From a virus, in IMG/VR virus record IMGVR_UViG_3300025325_000021, positions 1-63,068 of that record: a stretch of 63,068 nt of DNA. The stretch is one strand, 5' to 3'. Positions within the stretch are counted from its first letter, which is position 1. Every line of letters starts with the position of its first letter. Under the pieces are notes generated by a model. That model was not told where the DNA came from and did no database searches. It saw only the letters and a program-made list of their open reading frames with translations. Both the position numbers and the translations under genes were made by a program. Shown here piece by piece: positions 45,538-55,603 of this stretch.

Positions 45538-46713
45538 TCAACCGGAGATTACGCCGTCCGTTTCCCGGAGGTACAGGTCCGGGTAGCCAAGCCCGGGAAC
45601 TGTCACCAGTTTATAGAAACCTATTCCGCCGTCTGCGACCACCCTACCGGGATAAACCAGGGGTAGGGTGCCGTTGGCGTACTGAACGCGCTGGTTGACC
45701 GGCGAGGTGTCCGATGGATAGATCTCCATGATCGGGCGTCCTGCCTGGTTGACATCTTTGATAAACCGGGCATTCGCTCTTTCCGCAGTGATGCTGAATT
45801 GTCGATAATCGGGATCGGTTTCGCCGTCATTACCCGAGCCAGATTCCAGGGCTTCGACCCTGGTCTCCAGTGTAGTAACCCTGGCCTGTATATCTGCTGT
45901 TGTCACTTCCAGGGCTTCGACCCTAGACGTCAAATCATCCGGGGGCGGCATTAGTTCCGGGGTTCCCATGATTTCCCCGATGACCTGGCGAAACTCCGCT
46001 TCGTTGCCAATCTCAGCCCGTTCCCATGTTGCAGTAACGGTACCACCTGCGCCGTTTTCACCGGGGAAAGCCGGCTTCTTGTCAGCAGTTTGGTGAACCA
46101 GGACGCGATCCCTTTGTACTCCTGCTGGCAGCGTTGGGGGGCCTGGGTGCTCGCGTGTCCTGTCGGTCAGGTATTGAGCCAGCCACCACCAGACGATATT
46201 GAGCATGTCCAGAGTCCAGAACGGTGAGAGCCACTTGTTGACCAGGAGATGGCGGCAGTAAATCAAGGGGTACATCCCGTCACGGGCTTTTACGACCTCG
46301 CACATCTGCCAGGTGGCGTCAGCGTACCGGGCGTCGTCGATGTAGCGATTGACCTCCAGGTCTATTGTCCGGGGTGCATTGGTTGGCTCGGGCTGGACTT
46401 GATACCAGTTATCAGCCTGGCGAATGACAGGTTGGTCGCAAAAGATCACATGATAGGTAGCATACAGAAACTGATCCCCATACGCTGCTGCCCTGACCAG
46501 GAATGGCACGGCGTATTCGTCCTGGTAGCCCCAACTGATCCCGGCGCGGTGCCATGCTCCAATGACGCCATTCGCTATTGCAACGTCCAGGTTCGGGCCG
46601 CGCTGGTAGACGGAGTAGCTACGCAGCAGAGGTCGGTCAAGCCCCGTGGGGTCCTCGAACGGAGCAAGTATGGCGTATGCAACCCTGGAGTACAGGTCAG
46701 CGAGGCGTGCCAT
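45538..46713 (-). CDS. GH25-type endolysin with coiled coil and C-terminal domain (391 aa)
   Basis: Residues about 35-215 show the GH25 muramidase pattern: WHRAGISWGYQDEY, ATYHVIF, APRTIDLEVNRYID (catalytic Asp-x-Glu), YPLIYCRHLL, WWLAQYL, RVLVHQTADKK. A coiled coil follows at about 260-295 (SRVEALEVTTADIQARVTTL), then a 95-residue C-terminal domain of unknown type, probably wall binding. Cleaves peptidoglycan for lysis. It overlaps the upstream holin-like gene by 17 bp. Confidence 0.8.
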   Translation of the reverse strand: MARLADLYSRVAYAILAPFEDPTGLDRPLLRSYSVYQRGPNLDVAIANGVIGAWHRAGISWGYQDEYAVPFLVRAAAYGDQFLYATYHVIFCDQPVIRQADNWYQVQPEPTNAPRTIDLEVNRYIDDARYADATWQMCEVVKARDGMYPLIYCRHLLVNKWLSPFWTLDMLNIVWWWLAQYLTDRTREHPGPPTLPAGVQRDRVLVHQTADKKPAFPGENGAGGTVTATWERAEIGNEAEFRQVIGEIMGTPELMPPPDDLTSRVEALEVTTADIQARVTTLETRVEALESGSGNDGETDPDYRQFSITAERANARFIKDVNQAGRPIMEIYPSDTSPVNQRVQYANGTLPLVYPGRVVADGGIGFYKLVTVPGLGYPDLYLRETDGVISG

Positions 46714-47050
46714 CGGGATTGCCCTTTGCCAACTGTTCGACAGTCAATTTTCTCCGAGACAACCGCTCGACTAACCGGTCCAGGATCAGGTTGTAGATGA
46801 TCGTGCCAGCACCGACCCAGCCGGAGAAGATCACCAGCCATGCCGCGGCGTACTGGAACGGGTCGATGAAAGTCGGGAATTCCGGAGGGGCGAAGATGAC
46901 CGATAGGATCAGGCTGATTGCAGCTACTATAACGGTCATCGGACCCTTACCGAGTACGATGCCCTTCCATGCTGCGAGAAAGCGCAATCCCATAGCCAGG
47001 CCAGAGGCGATCCAGCCAACGATAAGGATTTGTTCAGGCGTGAGTTCCAT
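46697..47050 (-). CDS. Holin candidate (117 aa)
   Basis: Three hydrophobic helices (about residues 9-28, 36-54, 66-88) and a basic C-terminal tail, directly upstream of the endolysin, fit a holin. ATG with GGGAGACTTAA upstream. Which of the two membrane proteins forms the lethal pore is not known. Confidence 0.65.
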   Translation of the reverse strand: MELTPEQILIVGWIASGLAMGLRFLAAWKGIVLGKGPMTVIVAAISLILSVIFAPPEFPTFIDPFQYAAAWLVIFSGWVGAGTIIYNLILDRLVERLSRRKLTVEQLAKGNPDGTPR

Positions 47051-47062
47051 TTAAGTCTCCCT

Positions 47063-47407
47063 TCATGTCAGCAAATTGCCGCTATTGCCGTTTACGAGCT
47101 TGTCAAGCTCCGTCGTTGCCTTATAGACCTGTTGGTGCTGTTCCCTGAGCAGATTGATCCAGATGGCAACGGTAATTGTTATCAGGATCGGCGTGAGCGC
47201 GTAATTCCTGATCAATATATGCAGATCATTGTACCCTATGAGAGTTGTAAGCGCCAGCGTAAACAATACGCCGAGCAGCACGATTAACCCGATGAACGAT
47301 CTTCTGATGGACTTTTGCGTATCCTTACAAGTTACCATTATAGCCAGGGAGTACATCAGTAAGGGGTACGTAATCAGGCGAATGTAAAGCAAAACGATCT
47401 CGGTCAT
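47063..47407 (-). CDS. Second membrane protein of the lysis cassette (114 aa)
   Basis: Three helices (about 5-24, 38-58, 70-88) and a helical, charged C-terminus. It overlaps the XhlA-like gene by 4 bp (ATGA). Either a holin or an antiholin. Confidence 0.6.
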   Translation of the reverse strand: MTEIVLLYIRLITYPLLMYSLAIMVTCKDTQKSIRRSFIGLIVLLGVLFTLALTTLIGYNDLHILIRNYALTPILITITVAIWINLLREQHQQVYKATTELDKLVNGNSGNLLT

Positions 47408-47658
47408 ATTTGAATCCTCCCGAGGATCGTCGCGATAGCCGAGGCAACCGATGAAAAGGCGGCCTGGAATATCTGCGACATAGTCAGACGTTCTGACATC
47501 CTTGCTATCAATTTACTGTTTTCGGCAATGGATTCTTTTAGTTTGTCATTTATGTCATCCAACCGTTGCACCTCCTTTGCCAGCCGCTCCAAGTCACGTT
47601 CCAGGTATGCCAGCCTTACTTGTGTGCCATTCGTCGGTTGTGTCGGGATTTCCGTCAT
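47404..47658 (-). CDS. XhlA-like coiled-coil lysis protein (84 aa)
   Basis: ATG at 47658 with AGAGGTGG upstream. A heptad coiled coil (LAYLERDLERLAKEVQRLDD onward) and a C-terminal hydrophobic helix (FSSVASAIATILG), the layout of XhlA-type proteins that act with a holin. Confidence 0.6.
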   Translation of the reverse strand: MTEIPTQPTNGTQVRLAYLERDLERLAKEVQRLDDINDKLKESIAENSKLIARMSERLTMSQIFQAAFSSVASAIATILGRIQI

Positions 47659-47799
47659 TGTACCACCTCTAATTGCAGTGTCCGACACCGGGGCGAGTTA
47701 CCCGCGCCGTGGTCTTGTTTTCTCAGCACGGATTAATCTGTTCATCTCTGTACTTGTCAACTGCTGCCATACTGTCCACAGGCATCACGATAAAAGCTA

Positions 47800-49542
47800 T
47801 CATGTCCAGCCCCCCCATTTAGGATATTTTTTACGCAGACGAATCCGCTCAGAGTGCGATAACTGGCGAAATGCCTTCCAGCTAAGTTTCTCAGCTTTGA
47901 GGATCTTCCCCCAACGAATACGCCCAGCCCCGCCTCTTTCGGGAGTTGCTTCCGCAATCATAGATGCCAGCGTTTCGATAGGTTCCGGGTGAGCAAAGGA
48001 GAGCAGCGTCAATCCGGGTGCAGGCCCTGAGGACATCGTTGTGACCTGCTCAGCGTCATTGTAGCTCGTGGCTGAGAGCAACAAGATAGGATCGCCGCCC
48101 AGCGAGGGGTCAGGGTAATTCTCGATCTTAAGCCTCAATTTGGCATGGACTTGGCTGGCGGGAATGATCTGTGTGCCCTTGCCGCGGATGTATCCTTTAA
48201 TGCCGATAGCTTGTGTGGGGACGATCTCCGGGTCTTTGTAGCGCGCCAAAAAACGCCGCCCATAGTTGATCGCCATTGCCTGCGTCGCCTCGCCTACCGA
48301 CAAGGGATAGTCGCGCTGATCCCAATCGGTGATGCTGTTGGTATCCTTGAGCGTTGAGTCGTCGTCGGGCGTAACCCACTGAGTAAACCCGCGCTCGTCA
48401 ATATATTGCACCATGATCCAATTCCAGATATTTGTATAGTCACGGCGCAGCCCGAAAGGAGCGACCAGATTGGCTTCATCCACGCGCACGATCAGGTCAT
48501 AGTCAGTCAAGGCAGGCCGCGCCTCTACGTACAGTACGGGTTTGCCATTGGGCGTAGCTGCGCTCTCGCTATCCAGCAGCCCGACGTACCAGGGGTTCTG
48601 CGAGCCATCCCCGAATTCTGCGGCGCGCACCAGGATGTCTGCCATGCTCTCCCAATCTGCGATAAAAGGCACCAAGCTATATGTGTTGCTGTTGATATTC
48701 GTCTGGTCGGCGTTTAGCTCGCTCATCGAGCCGGCGACGTCCTTGGCAATCTCAGTTAGATTGATCGCTCCCGTCTCGCTGTACATCGTGATATTGCTGA
48801 ACTCCCCGAAATAAGTGCCATCCGAGGTGGGAGTCTGGTCTGCCCGGGCGTAAAAGCGGAGCTCGATCATCCGGCTGGGCGTGGCCAGGATAGCCGATTG
48901 GCCGGTTGCTGATCCACTGGCAGTAATGCTCCATCCGTCTGAAGAGGTCTGTACGTTGAAGATCGTCATCTCCCAGGCCTGGCCTCCTTCCCGGAAGTTA
49001 TAATCCCAGGTGATCTTCTTGACTGTCTCGCCGACCGGCATGGTGTAGAGCACCGCCGCGAACTCGCCGCTGGTCCAGGCCTCCGCTTTCGGGGTGAAGC
49101 GGATGCGCTGGTTGCGGTCCACCTCGCACTTCTCCTGCCCAAAGGCCGGGTCCGTCGACGCCTTACGCCACACGTCCTCGGAGATACGCTGGTCCGCCCA
49201 GTATTTGCGCAATTTGCGCCGCGCCATAACTGTATCCCAAAAGCCATTGGCGGCCACGCTCACACCTTGCCCAGGCTGCCTCAGTTGGGCTTCGAGATCG
49301 TCGATCTTGCCCTCGTAGACGATTAAACCGTTGTTATGGAACGCCACGCGCTGAGCGCCCTTGACCGCCCACCATTCAGCCAGGTCACGCTCCACCCAGA
49401 ACGAAGCCGGTCCGTACAGCCCACCGGGGTAGTAGGTCGCGAATTCCAAGCTCCCAGCATGTCTCAGTTGATTGCGCGGGTCAGCAACCGGCGTAGTGCC
49501 GGAGGCGTATACCGTGATAGTCAGATTATTGTAGTTTCTCAT
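47800..49542 (-). CDS. Tail tip / baseplate hub-like protein (580 aa)
   Basis: N-terminal strands typical of gp27/gp44-like hubs (NLTITVYASG; GSLEFATYYPGG; VAFHNNGLIVYEGKIDDL), a central beta-sandwich (residues about 160-270) and a C-terminal part with repeated strands. It overlaps the distal tail gene by 4 bp. Acts at the tail tip by position after tape measure and distal tail genes. Confidence 0.65.
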   Translation of the reverse strand: MRNYNNLTITVYASGTTPVADPRNQLRHAGSLEFATYYPGGLYGPASFWVERDLAEWWAVKGAQRVAFHNNGLIVYEGKIDDLEAQLRQPGQGVSVAANGFWDTVMARRKLRKYWADQRISEDVWRKASTDPAFGQEKCEVDRNQRIRFTPKAEAWTSGEFAAVLYTMPVGETVKKITWDYNFREGGQAWEMTIFNVQTSSDGWSITASGSATGQSAILATPSRMIELRFYARADQTPTSDGTYFGEFSNITMYSETGAINLTEIAKDVAGSMSELNADQTNINSNTYSLVPFIADWESMADILVRAAEFGDGSQNPWYVGLLDSESAATPNGKPVLYVEARPALTDYDLIVRVDEANLVAPFGLRRDYTNIWNWIMVQYIDERGFTQWVTPDDDSTLKDTNSITDWDQRDYPLSVGEATQAMAINYGRRFLARYKDPEIVPTQAIGIKGYIRGKGTQIIPASQVHAKLRLKIENYPDPSLGGDPILLLSATSYNDAEQVTTMSSGPAPGLTLLSFAHPEPIETLASMIAEATPERGGAGRIRWGKILKAEKLSWKAFRQLSHSERIRLRKKYPKWGGWT

Positions 49543-52022
49543 TCCAGCGCCCAGCGCGGCGTCACACTCAAACGATTGAGCTTCCCCGTAAACGTGATCT
49601 GCGTGCTATCTTTATCCGCTCCGGGGAGCAGAACCAGGTGATTGAGAGTCTCGGGGCGCAGCTCGATCACCTGCCCCGTGTTCTGCCGCCAGCCTTTCAC
49701 GGTATAGACGCCGCCTGTAAATTCCAACTGCGTGACTAGCCTGCCATCAAAAATCTGATAGTTGGCGTTGGCATGGTCGTTTTGAGCGAAGGCTAGATCT
49801 CCAACCAGCAGCCGGAGATAGTCCACCAACACGTCGTTGTTTGCTGTGCCTGGCTTGCGGCGCAGCGCCAGCGCCACTTTTAGAGTTGCAGCCGCAGCGC
49901 TCAGCCAGGGGTAGCTAGTGTGCCTCCTATCTGGCAGCATGACCGGCTTGGTGCGATATAGGTTATAAGTGGCGACTGACGATATAGATTGCCAGTCAGA
50001 GAAGTAGTATTGCAGAAAGATGTCCGTGCCGAACTCCACCCGCGACGCGATCTCCAGGTTTGTTCCCGAGGGGTCGCGCAGGCTGACGTGGATGACCACG
50101 TTCTGCTCGCCACTCAGGTTGATGGGGATGGAGATGGCTTGCGGTGCCAGAACCGCCGTAATGGTTGTCACTGTCACCGTTGCAGCCTGACCGCCCAGTG
50201 CAGCGGCGTCCACTGTGCCAGAGGCGTCTACGAACATATCACCGGGATTGACGTACTGCTCCTGATGGTAGTTGCTCAGCATGACGTTCCTTGCCCCCGA
50301 ACTGTTGTCTAACACCTCGATCAGGGTTTCGGCAGGTAAGTTGCCCGGCACACCGCCCGCCAGCAGCCAGTCGCGGTGCGTGCTATCCACGTAAGCGTCC
50401 ACCACCGCGTCGCCATCCACCGAGTAGAGCCAGGGCAGCGTTTCGACGCGCATCCCGTAGCCGTCGCCACTTCCTGCTAGCTCTGTCAGGTTTGTGTGTT
50501 CCGCCAACCCCTGCGTGTTGCTCAAGGCGCGTGCATAGGTGTGAAAGTCCAGGAAAGTCCCTCCCACATGCTGCGTTGACGTGGTAGTCGAGCCAACCGT
50601 AAAGTCCGCCCCAAAGGCGCGTGGCGTGTAAGAAGTGTTGCTGGCATATAGCGCGCCGTTGCGCAAGATGCGCAGCCCACTAGGGCCGGCGATGAAGTGC
50701 AGCACTTCAATGTCGCCAGCCGAGAATGTGACAGTAGCGCCCGTGATCGTTGCCGTCCCATCGGAGAAGGTGTAGGCTGGCGCAGTAGTCAAGCCGCCGA
50801 ACAGTGTGCCGTCGTGGAACATGCGCGTCGCCGCTCCGGTGAACTCCGAGCTATCCCGGTCCGGCATCCAGATCAGTACAGCCGTAAACTCGCCAATGTC
50901 CAGCACATCTGTGGAGACATACTTGAGGATCGACGCGGTGCGCGTGCTGGTCGAGTTGTGCGCCGTGCCCGTCCAGGCGCATCCCACCAAGTCACCCCAA
51001 CAAGGCAGGGTGGGATAAGTCTTTTCTTCCACCTGATAGGCCAGCAGATATATAGTGATTCCCAGTGTCATTAGCGATACGCCGGTAGCAGTATTGCTGG
51101 CTATGCCTGCGCCCGTCCAGTGTACGCGGGTGATCCCGTTGCCCATGTAGCGGTAAGTGGAGGTCTGCGCCGAGCCGTAGTAGATGCGCACCTCCGAAGC
51201 GGTGGCGATACTCCCATCCGCCTTCTTCACGTAGGCCGTGTGGGTGTGCTGGTTAGTGTTGCCCAGGTTGAGCGTAAGGGTAAAGGCGATATTCGTATTG
51301 CCAATCCGTGACAGCTTAGCGGAGGCAACTGCGCCTGGCAGGATAAAATCCTTGTCCGTGTTCTTGGAGGCAATCAGGTCGCTGCCAGCCGACCAGCCCG
51401 TATTCCAGGTGGAATGCCCAAATACCGGATTTGTCGCCTTATTGGTGGTGGCTTCCGGGATGTTCAAGCCGCGGGAAATCCCGTTGGGGGAGAAAAACAC
51501 GTCGTCCTTGATGCCCCCACTCGCCAGGCCGAAGGTAATCCTCTGAGTCCGCACTGGGAAGTTGAGCAATAGAGGGACAGCGATAAATGTCCCCTGCTCG
51601 AACGTTGAGGTGTATAAGTCCCATTTGTTGTAGTTAGAAGCGCCGAGGATTTCCAACTGGTACAGCGCGCCATAGCCGCTGCCGTGTTTCGGCTCGAAAG
51701 GCACGCTGTTGTTCGAGCGCCATTCCAGGTAAGTCGGGTCGGCGGGGTTGCCAGCCTCTGCCAGGAATGAGGCCAGGGCCTGAATATTACCTTCTACTTC
51801 TGCATTGGTTACCCCGATTACCTTAAGATGCAGCGAATAACCTTCCGGGGCGCTGCGCGCATCCACCAAAAGTCCGCCGCCGTAGCGGTTGGCGGAAGTG
51901 CCGAAGGCGATAGTATGTTCAATTTGCGTTGACGGAGGCACAAAGTCAAGCGCCAAGTCAAAGTTAGCTCCGCTCAACGGAAAGATTTTTTTGCCTCTAC
52001 GAAGTTGTGCGATAAATCCCAT
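49539..52022 (-). CDS. Distal tail protein with LamG-like lectin domain (827 aa)
   Basis: ATG at 52022, 3 bp after the tape-measure stop. The N-terminal 190 residues fit a distal tail ring protein (SANRYGGGLLVDARS; TYLEWRSNNSVPFEP). Residues about 200-500 look like concanavalin/LamG domains (ATNKATNPVFG; LDIGEFTAVLIWMPD; LRILRNGALYASNTSY; FLDFHTYARALSNTQ). The C-terminal beta domain (about 500-827) is unrecognised. Likely binds host glycans. Confidence 0.65.
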   Translation of the reverse strand: MGFIAQLRRGKKIFPLSGANFDLALDFVPPSTQIEHTIAFGTSANRYGGGLLVDARSAPEGYSLHLKVIGVTNAEVEGNIQALASFLAEAGNPADPTYLEWRSNNSVPFEPKHGSGYGALYQLEILGASNYNKWDLYTSTFEQGTFIAVPLLLNFPVRTQRITFGLASGGIKDDVFFSPNGISRGLNIPEATTNKATNPVFGHSTWNTGWSAGSDLIASKNTDKDFILPGAVASAKLSRIGNTNIAFTLTLNLGNTNQHTHTAYVKKADGSIATASEVRIYYGSAQTSTYRYMGNGITRVHWTGAGIASNTATGVSLMTLGITIYLLAYQVEEKTYPTLPCWGDLVGCAWTGTAHNSTSTRTASILKYVSTDVLDIGEFTAVLIWMPDRDSSEFTGAATRMFHDGTLFGGLTTAPAYTFSDGTATITGATVTFSAGDIEVLHFIAGPSGLRILRNGALYASNTSYTPRAFGADFTVGSTTTSTQHVGGTFLDFHTYARALSNTQGLAEHTNLTELAGSGDGYGMRVETLPWLYSVDGDAVVDAYVDSTHRDWLLAGGVPGNLPAETLIEVLDNSSGARNVMLSNYHQEQYVNPGDMFVDASGTVDAAALGGQAATVTVTTITAVLAPQAISIPINLSGEQNVVIHVSLRDPSGTNLEIASRVEFGTDIFLQYYFSDWQSISSVATYNLYRTKPVMLPDRRHTSYPWLSAAAATLKVALALRRKPGTANNDVLVDYLRLLVGDLAFAQNDHANANYQIFDGRLVTQLEFTGGVYTVKGWRQNTGQVIELRPETLNHLVLLPGADKDSTQITFTGKLNRLSVTPRWALE

Positions 52023-52024
52023 AC

Positions 52025-54958
52025 TTAACTCCCTGCATAGAATGCCGAAGTGGTAGATGAGCGACGCCGCCACTCGGTCAGCCTGGTCAGTACCATCTCA
52101 GCGATAGATCGTTCATCCGCGCCGTTCGGAGCAACGATAATAATATCGCCGACATCCAGGATATCCACGCGCCCCGCGCCTGCGCCAGGCAGTCCGGTGA
52201 CGTCAGCAGCGTTGGCTTGAGAGATCGCGTCCCTGCCCGATACAGGTATGACGTACCCGGGCCGGTCAAAAACGACCGTCTCGTCACGGTGTACCTTGTA
52301 TGGGATACCAGGAGCAACCGGGCCGCCGGTCTGCCTTCCGGGGACTTGCCCCTCGACGTACACCACGTTTACGGTCACAGTCCGTGTCGTCGGGATGTTA
52401 TTAATGGCCGCCGTCACATTGTTGACCGCCGTCTGCGCCGCTCCTGCGCTTGTTTCGATGCCGGACATCATTGATTCGACTTTCGGCTTTGCAACTTCCG
52501 CAGCAGTGCCGACAGTATCGACTTTTGCCTTGAGTTCATCCACGGAAGCGTCAACAGTATCGGGCACTCCGGGGAGAGCAGAGAGCTTCTCCGCTACACC
52601 AGTGATAGAAGTCTCCACCTCGCCCGCTTTACCGATGGTGTCGCCCATGTCAGTGAGAATCGCATCAAAATTCGCCTCGGGGAGCGTCCAGACGTCGTAC
52701 GCCTCTGCTTTCTGACTTAACAGATCGAATGCGCCGGCGATGTTCTCAACAGTCGTGGGAATGCCAAGGCGCTCCATAGCCTCCACAACCTTATTCAGTT
52801 CGTCCAGCTTACCTGCCGCCAGCCCGATCAAGGTCGGGTCGATGGGCAAACTGAGCGCCTGCAACCCGCTCACCGTCTCGTGGAGATTCAGGACAGAATC
52901 GACGTACTTCTGATTGGAGATCGCGCCAGCGTCACGCATCCGGTTGAGCTGTTCGATTATCGCGGCGATGTTGTAATCGGCTTCGGAGATCAGTCCCATT
53001 GCCCGAGCAAGCTGGAGGGCGTATTCGGCGTCCAGGTCTGCCGAGGCCTGCTGGTAAATCATCTGTGCAGTCGCCTCTGCTAAGGCTTCCGCAGCCTCCC
53101 GTTCATCATCCGCCAGCCCGGCGATCTGTTCGCGCAGCTCCTTTGCCTTCTCGGAGTTCTTCCCGTAACGGCGCTCAGTCTTCTTGAGCTTGTCCAGCAG
53201 TTCGTCTTTCTTCTCCAACAGGTCTGCAACGGTTTCGGTGTACTGCTCCGTCGCTTTAGCGAGTTCACCGCGCAGCCCTGCAGCCAGACCTGCTTGAACC
53301 TGGGCGACGTGGTCCATCCGATCTGCTACGTTCGTCAGAGTGCGTACCCGTTCGCCCTCGATCTCCACTGCGTCACGGCTCGTCTGATTGCCGAGCTTGG
53401 TTTGCATTGTATTCTTTCGTTGTGCGGCCTCGAAGGTAGCGCTTGCCTGGGTCAACTGTTGATGTAAGATAATGTTCTTGTTACGCTGATCGGCGAGCAA
53501 TTTTTCGACATCCAGGTTTTCAAGTTCGGACTGAGTGAGCTTCTTGACCTCGTCGTTAATAATGGTTATTCCTGCTGAACCTGATCGTCCGCCTCCTCGA
53601 ACGCCCGGACGAATGACACCCTGTTCAGTCAGTTTGAATCCGCCCTCCTGAGCCTTATTAGCTTCATCAATTGCAGCAGCGTACTCCTCGTACGACTTTG
53701 CCGTTTCCCGCGCCTGCAACTCCGCTGCTTTGAGGGCATTCGTTGCTTCCATGTTGCGCTGACTTTGCGCAATCCAAAGCGCGCCAAGAGCGACTATCAC
53801 CGCCGCAAGGACTGTTATCCCGGCAAACAACGCTCCTGCGGCAATTGTTGTCGCCCCCAAAGTCAATGTCAGTCCCTGTAATCCTGCAATGACCTTAGGG
53901 AGCAGGGCGACCATGCCCAGCAAAGTAGCCTCCACAGCAGAGAAGGCAGTGATCACGCCCAGCGTCCCGGAGACGATGTTCTGCTGCTCCGTGTCTAGCT
54001 TCTCCCACCATTCCAGCGATTCGGTGACCGAGGCGATGACAGCGGCGAAGGCAGGAAGCCACATCTCGCCGAGCATACGGCGTGATTCCTCCAGGTGACG
54101 ATCCAGGGAGAGCAGCTGCTTTCCTGCAGTTGACATCGCTGCCTCGTATGAGCCGGCGATGTTCTTCCCGGCTTCCAAAACCACATTGACGCGGGCCTGG
54201 ACGCGCTCCTGGTCGGTCAGGGCATCTGTGTTCTTGCCGAGCGTCTCCGCCATCTTGGAGTAGGCATCCTCGAATAGAACCTGGATACCGAGGGTGCGTA
54301 ACATGCGCACATTACCACTGGAGATAGCGTAAACCAGGGTGTTGAACGCCTCCGAGGAGTTCATGTTGGCGATAACCGCCGCGTCCTGAGCGATACGGGC
54401 TAACTGCGTAGCATGGGCAAGGTCGATCTCCGCCTGGATCATCAAGGCGATTGACTGACGGGCTGCCTGCGTGGTAATGCCCTTCTTCTTGATCGCCTCT
54501 TCCAAGCCACGGACTTGAACCTCAGTCATGCCAACGTTCTGCCCGAGGCGGGCAGTGACTACCCCGAGCGTCTCCACCCTGGCTGCCAGGCGGATCGAGG
54601 AGCCGAGCAGGACGCCTCCAGCCGCGGCGACCGCGCCAAAACCAACCGCCAGCTTGGTCGCGGTCGAGGAAAGCGCTTCCATCTCTTTACGCTGTTCTTC
54701 GTACTTCTGCCTTGCCAGGTTGGAGGCCAGCTCCATCCGCTTCGACATATCCTCGAACGCTCTTGCCTGGGCATCCGCAGACTTCTTGACGTCTGCCCCT
54801 GTCTGCGCGGATACCGTCCTGACCTTACCTGAGGCATCAACGATCAGTTGGGCGCTCTTGTCGAATCCCTTCCCGAGGCCATCGACGCTCTGCAAGACCG
54901 CCTCGAAGCCTTCGGAGATAGCTTTTACGATCATTTCGACGGAAAGTTGTTCAGCCAA
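52025..54958 (-). CDS. Tape measure protein (977 aa)
   Basis: Long helical protein downstream of the G/GT chaperones. N-terminal coiled coil, a hydrophobic segment near residues 375-395 (ALFAGITVLAAVIVALGALW), further coiled coils at about 530-620, and a C-terminal Gly/Pro part. Typical of a siphovirus tape measure that sets tail length. It overlaps the GT stop by 8 bp. Confidence 0.85.
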   Translation of the reverse strand: MAEQLSVEMIVKAISEGFEAVLQSVDGLGKGFDKSAQLIVDASGKVRTVSAQTGADVKKSADAQARAFEDMSKRMELASNLARQKYEEQRKEMEALSSTATKLAVGFGAVAAAGGVLLGSSIRLAARVETLGVVTARLGQNVGMTEVQVRGLEEAIKKKGITTQAARQSIALMIQAEIDLAHATQLARIAQDAAVIANMNSSEAFNTLVYAISSGNVRMLRTLGIQVLFEDAYSKMAETLGKNTDALTDQERVQARVNVVLEAGKNIAGSYEAAMSTAGKQLLSLDRHLEESRRMLGEMWLPAFAAVIASVTESLEWWEKLDTEQQNIVSGTLGVITAFSAVEATLLGMVALLPKVIAGLQGLTLTLGATTIAAGALFAGITVLAAVIVALGALWIAQSQRNMEATNALKAAELQARETAKSYEEYAAAIDEANKAQEGGFKLTEQGVIRPGVRGGGRSGSAGITIINDEVKKLTQSELENLDVEKLLADQRNKNIILHQQLTQASATFEAAQRKNTMQTKLGNQTSRDAVEIEGERVRTLTNVADRMDHVAQVQAGLAAGLRGELAKATEQYTETVADLLEKKDELLDKLKKTERRYGKNSEKAKELREQIAGLADDEREAAEALAEATAQMIYQQASADLDAEYALQLARAMGLISEADYNIAAIIEQLNRMRDAGAISNQKYVDSVLNLHETVSGLQALSLPIDPTLIGLAAGKLDELNKVVEAMERLGIPTTVENIAGAFDLLSQKAEAYDVWTLPEANFDAILTDMGDTIGKAGEVETSITGVAEKLSALPGVPDTVDASVDELKAKVDTVGTAAEVAKPKVESMMSGIETSAGAAQTAVNNVTAAINNIPTTRTVTVNVVYVEGQVPGRQTGGPVAPGIPYKVHRDETVVFDRPGYVIPVSGRDAISQANAADVTGLPGAGAGRVDILDVGDIIIVAPNGADERSIAEMVLTRLTEWRRRSSTTSAFYAGS

Positions 54959-55585
54959 GTGCCAGTTCCTTCTCAGCCCAGGTTATGAAATCGAGCTGAG
55001 TCCGGGAGAACTTCGACCAGTTGAAATTCTCCTGCCTGTAATTGCGCCAAGTGCTTTCAGCAAAAGAGAGCACCGCGAACGTCACCAGCAAGGGGAGCGG
55101 TTGATCTTCCCAACCTCCCGAGCGCGGCATTGTCCCGTAATCCACGTAGCCGCGCCACATCTGGATGACGGGATGGATGCGCATGACCACGTCATCGCCC
55201 GAAGTCAGCCAGCCCGACGCCCGCTCCCTGTCCTCGTCATCCTCGTCGGTGTCCGCGTCTAGCCAGCGGGGGACGGCGAGGACAAGGCTTTTGGGATCGC
55301 GTAGCAGAGGTTGTAATCCCCGATCGTCACGCTGTTGACCCATGCGATCAGGCGCAGGTCGATCTGCGTGAAGTCCCACTTCTCCGGGTTGCCGTTCAGA
55401 CCGGGGAGGTGCCAATCCTCGAGTACCGCCAGCGAGGCGGCAAATGTCATCAGGGTCGGGCCAAACTCCTCTGCTTTGCGGACCGCCTCGTCATGGCGCT
55501 GAGCGTGCGCGCCAAACCAGGCGTCGGGGAGATCGATCCAGGCTTCCGAAAATTCCGGCCACGGGCAGGGAATGCGTCTTGCCAT
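54951..55585 (-). CDS. Tail assembly chaperone GT, made by -1 frameshifting (about 211 aa)
   Basis: Joins the G frame (55585-55289) to a second frame (55289-54951) by slipping back one base at CCCAAAA. The T part reads SLVLAVPRWLDADTDEDDED, then a helical region rich in Trp/Arg. The layout G, then GT, then tape measure is the siphovirus norm. Without slippage only the short G protein is made. Confidence 0.75.
55259..55585 (-). CDS. Tail assembly chaperone G (108 aa)
   Basis: Short product of the unshifted frame, ending ALSSPSPAG. Helical with an acidic N-terminal part (WPEFSEAWIDLPDAWFG). Placed between tail-tube genes and the tape measure as expected for G. Most ribosomes should make this form. 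Confidence 0.75.
   Translation of the reverse strand: MARRIPCPWPEFSEAWIDLPDAWFGAHAQRHDEAVRKAEEFGPTLMTFAASLAVLEDWHLPGLNGNPEKWDFTQIDLRLIAWVNSVTIGDYNLCYAIPKALSSPSPAG
55289..55295 (-). promoter_or_regulatory. Programmed -1 frameshift site
   Basis: CCCAAAA on the minus strand is read C CCA AAA in the G frame and CCC AAA A after slippage, an exact X XXY YYZ heptamer. The shifted frame continues open for 112 codons to the tape measure gene. Confidence 0.8.
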
Positions 55586-55603
55586 CCATGTCCCTGCTTT
55601 CTC

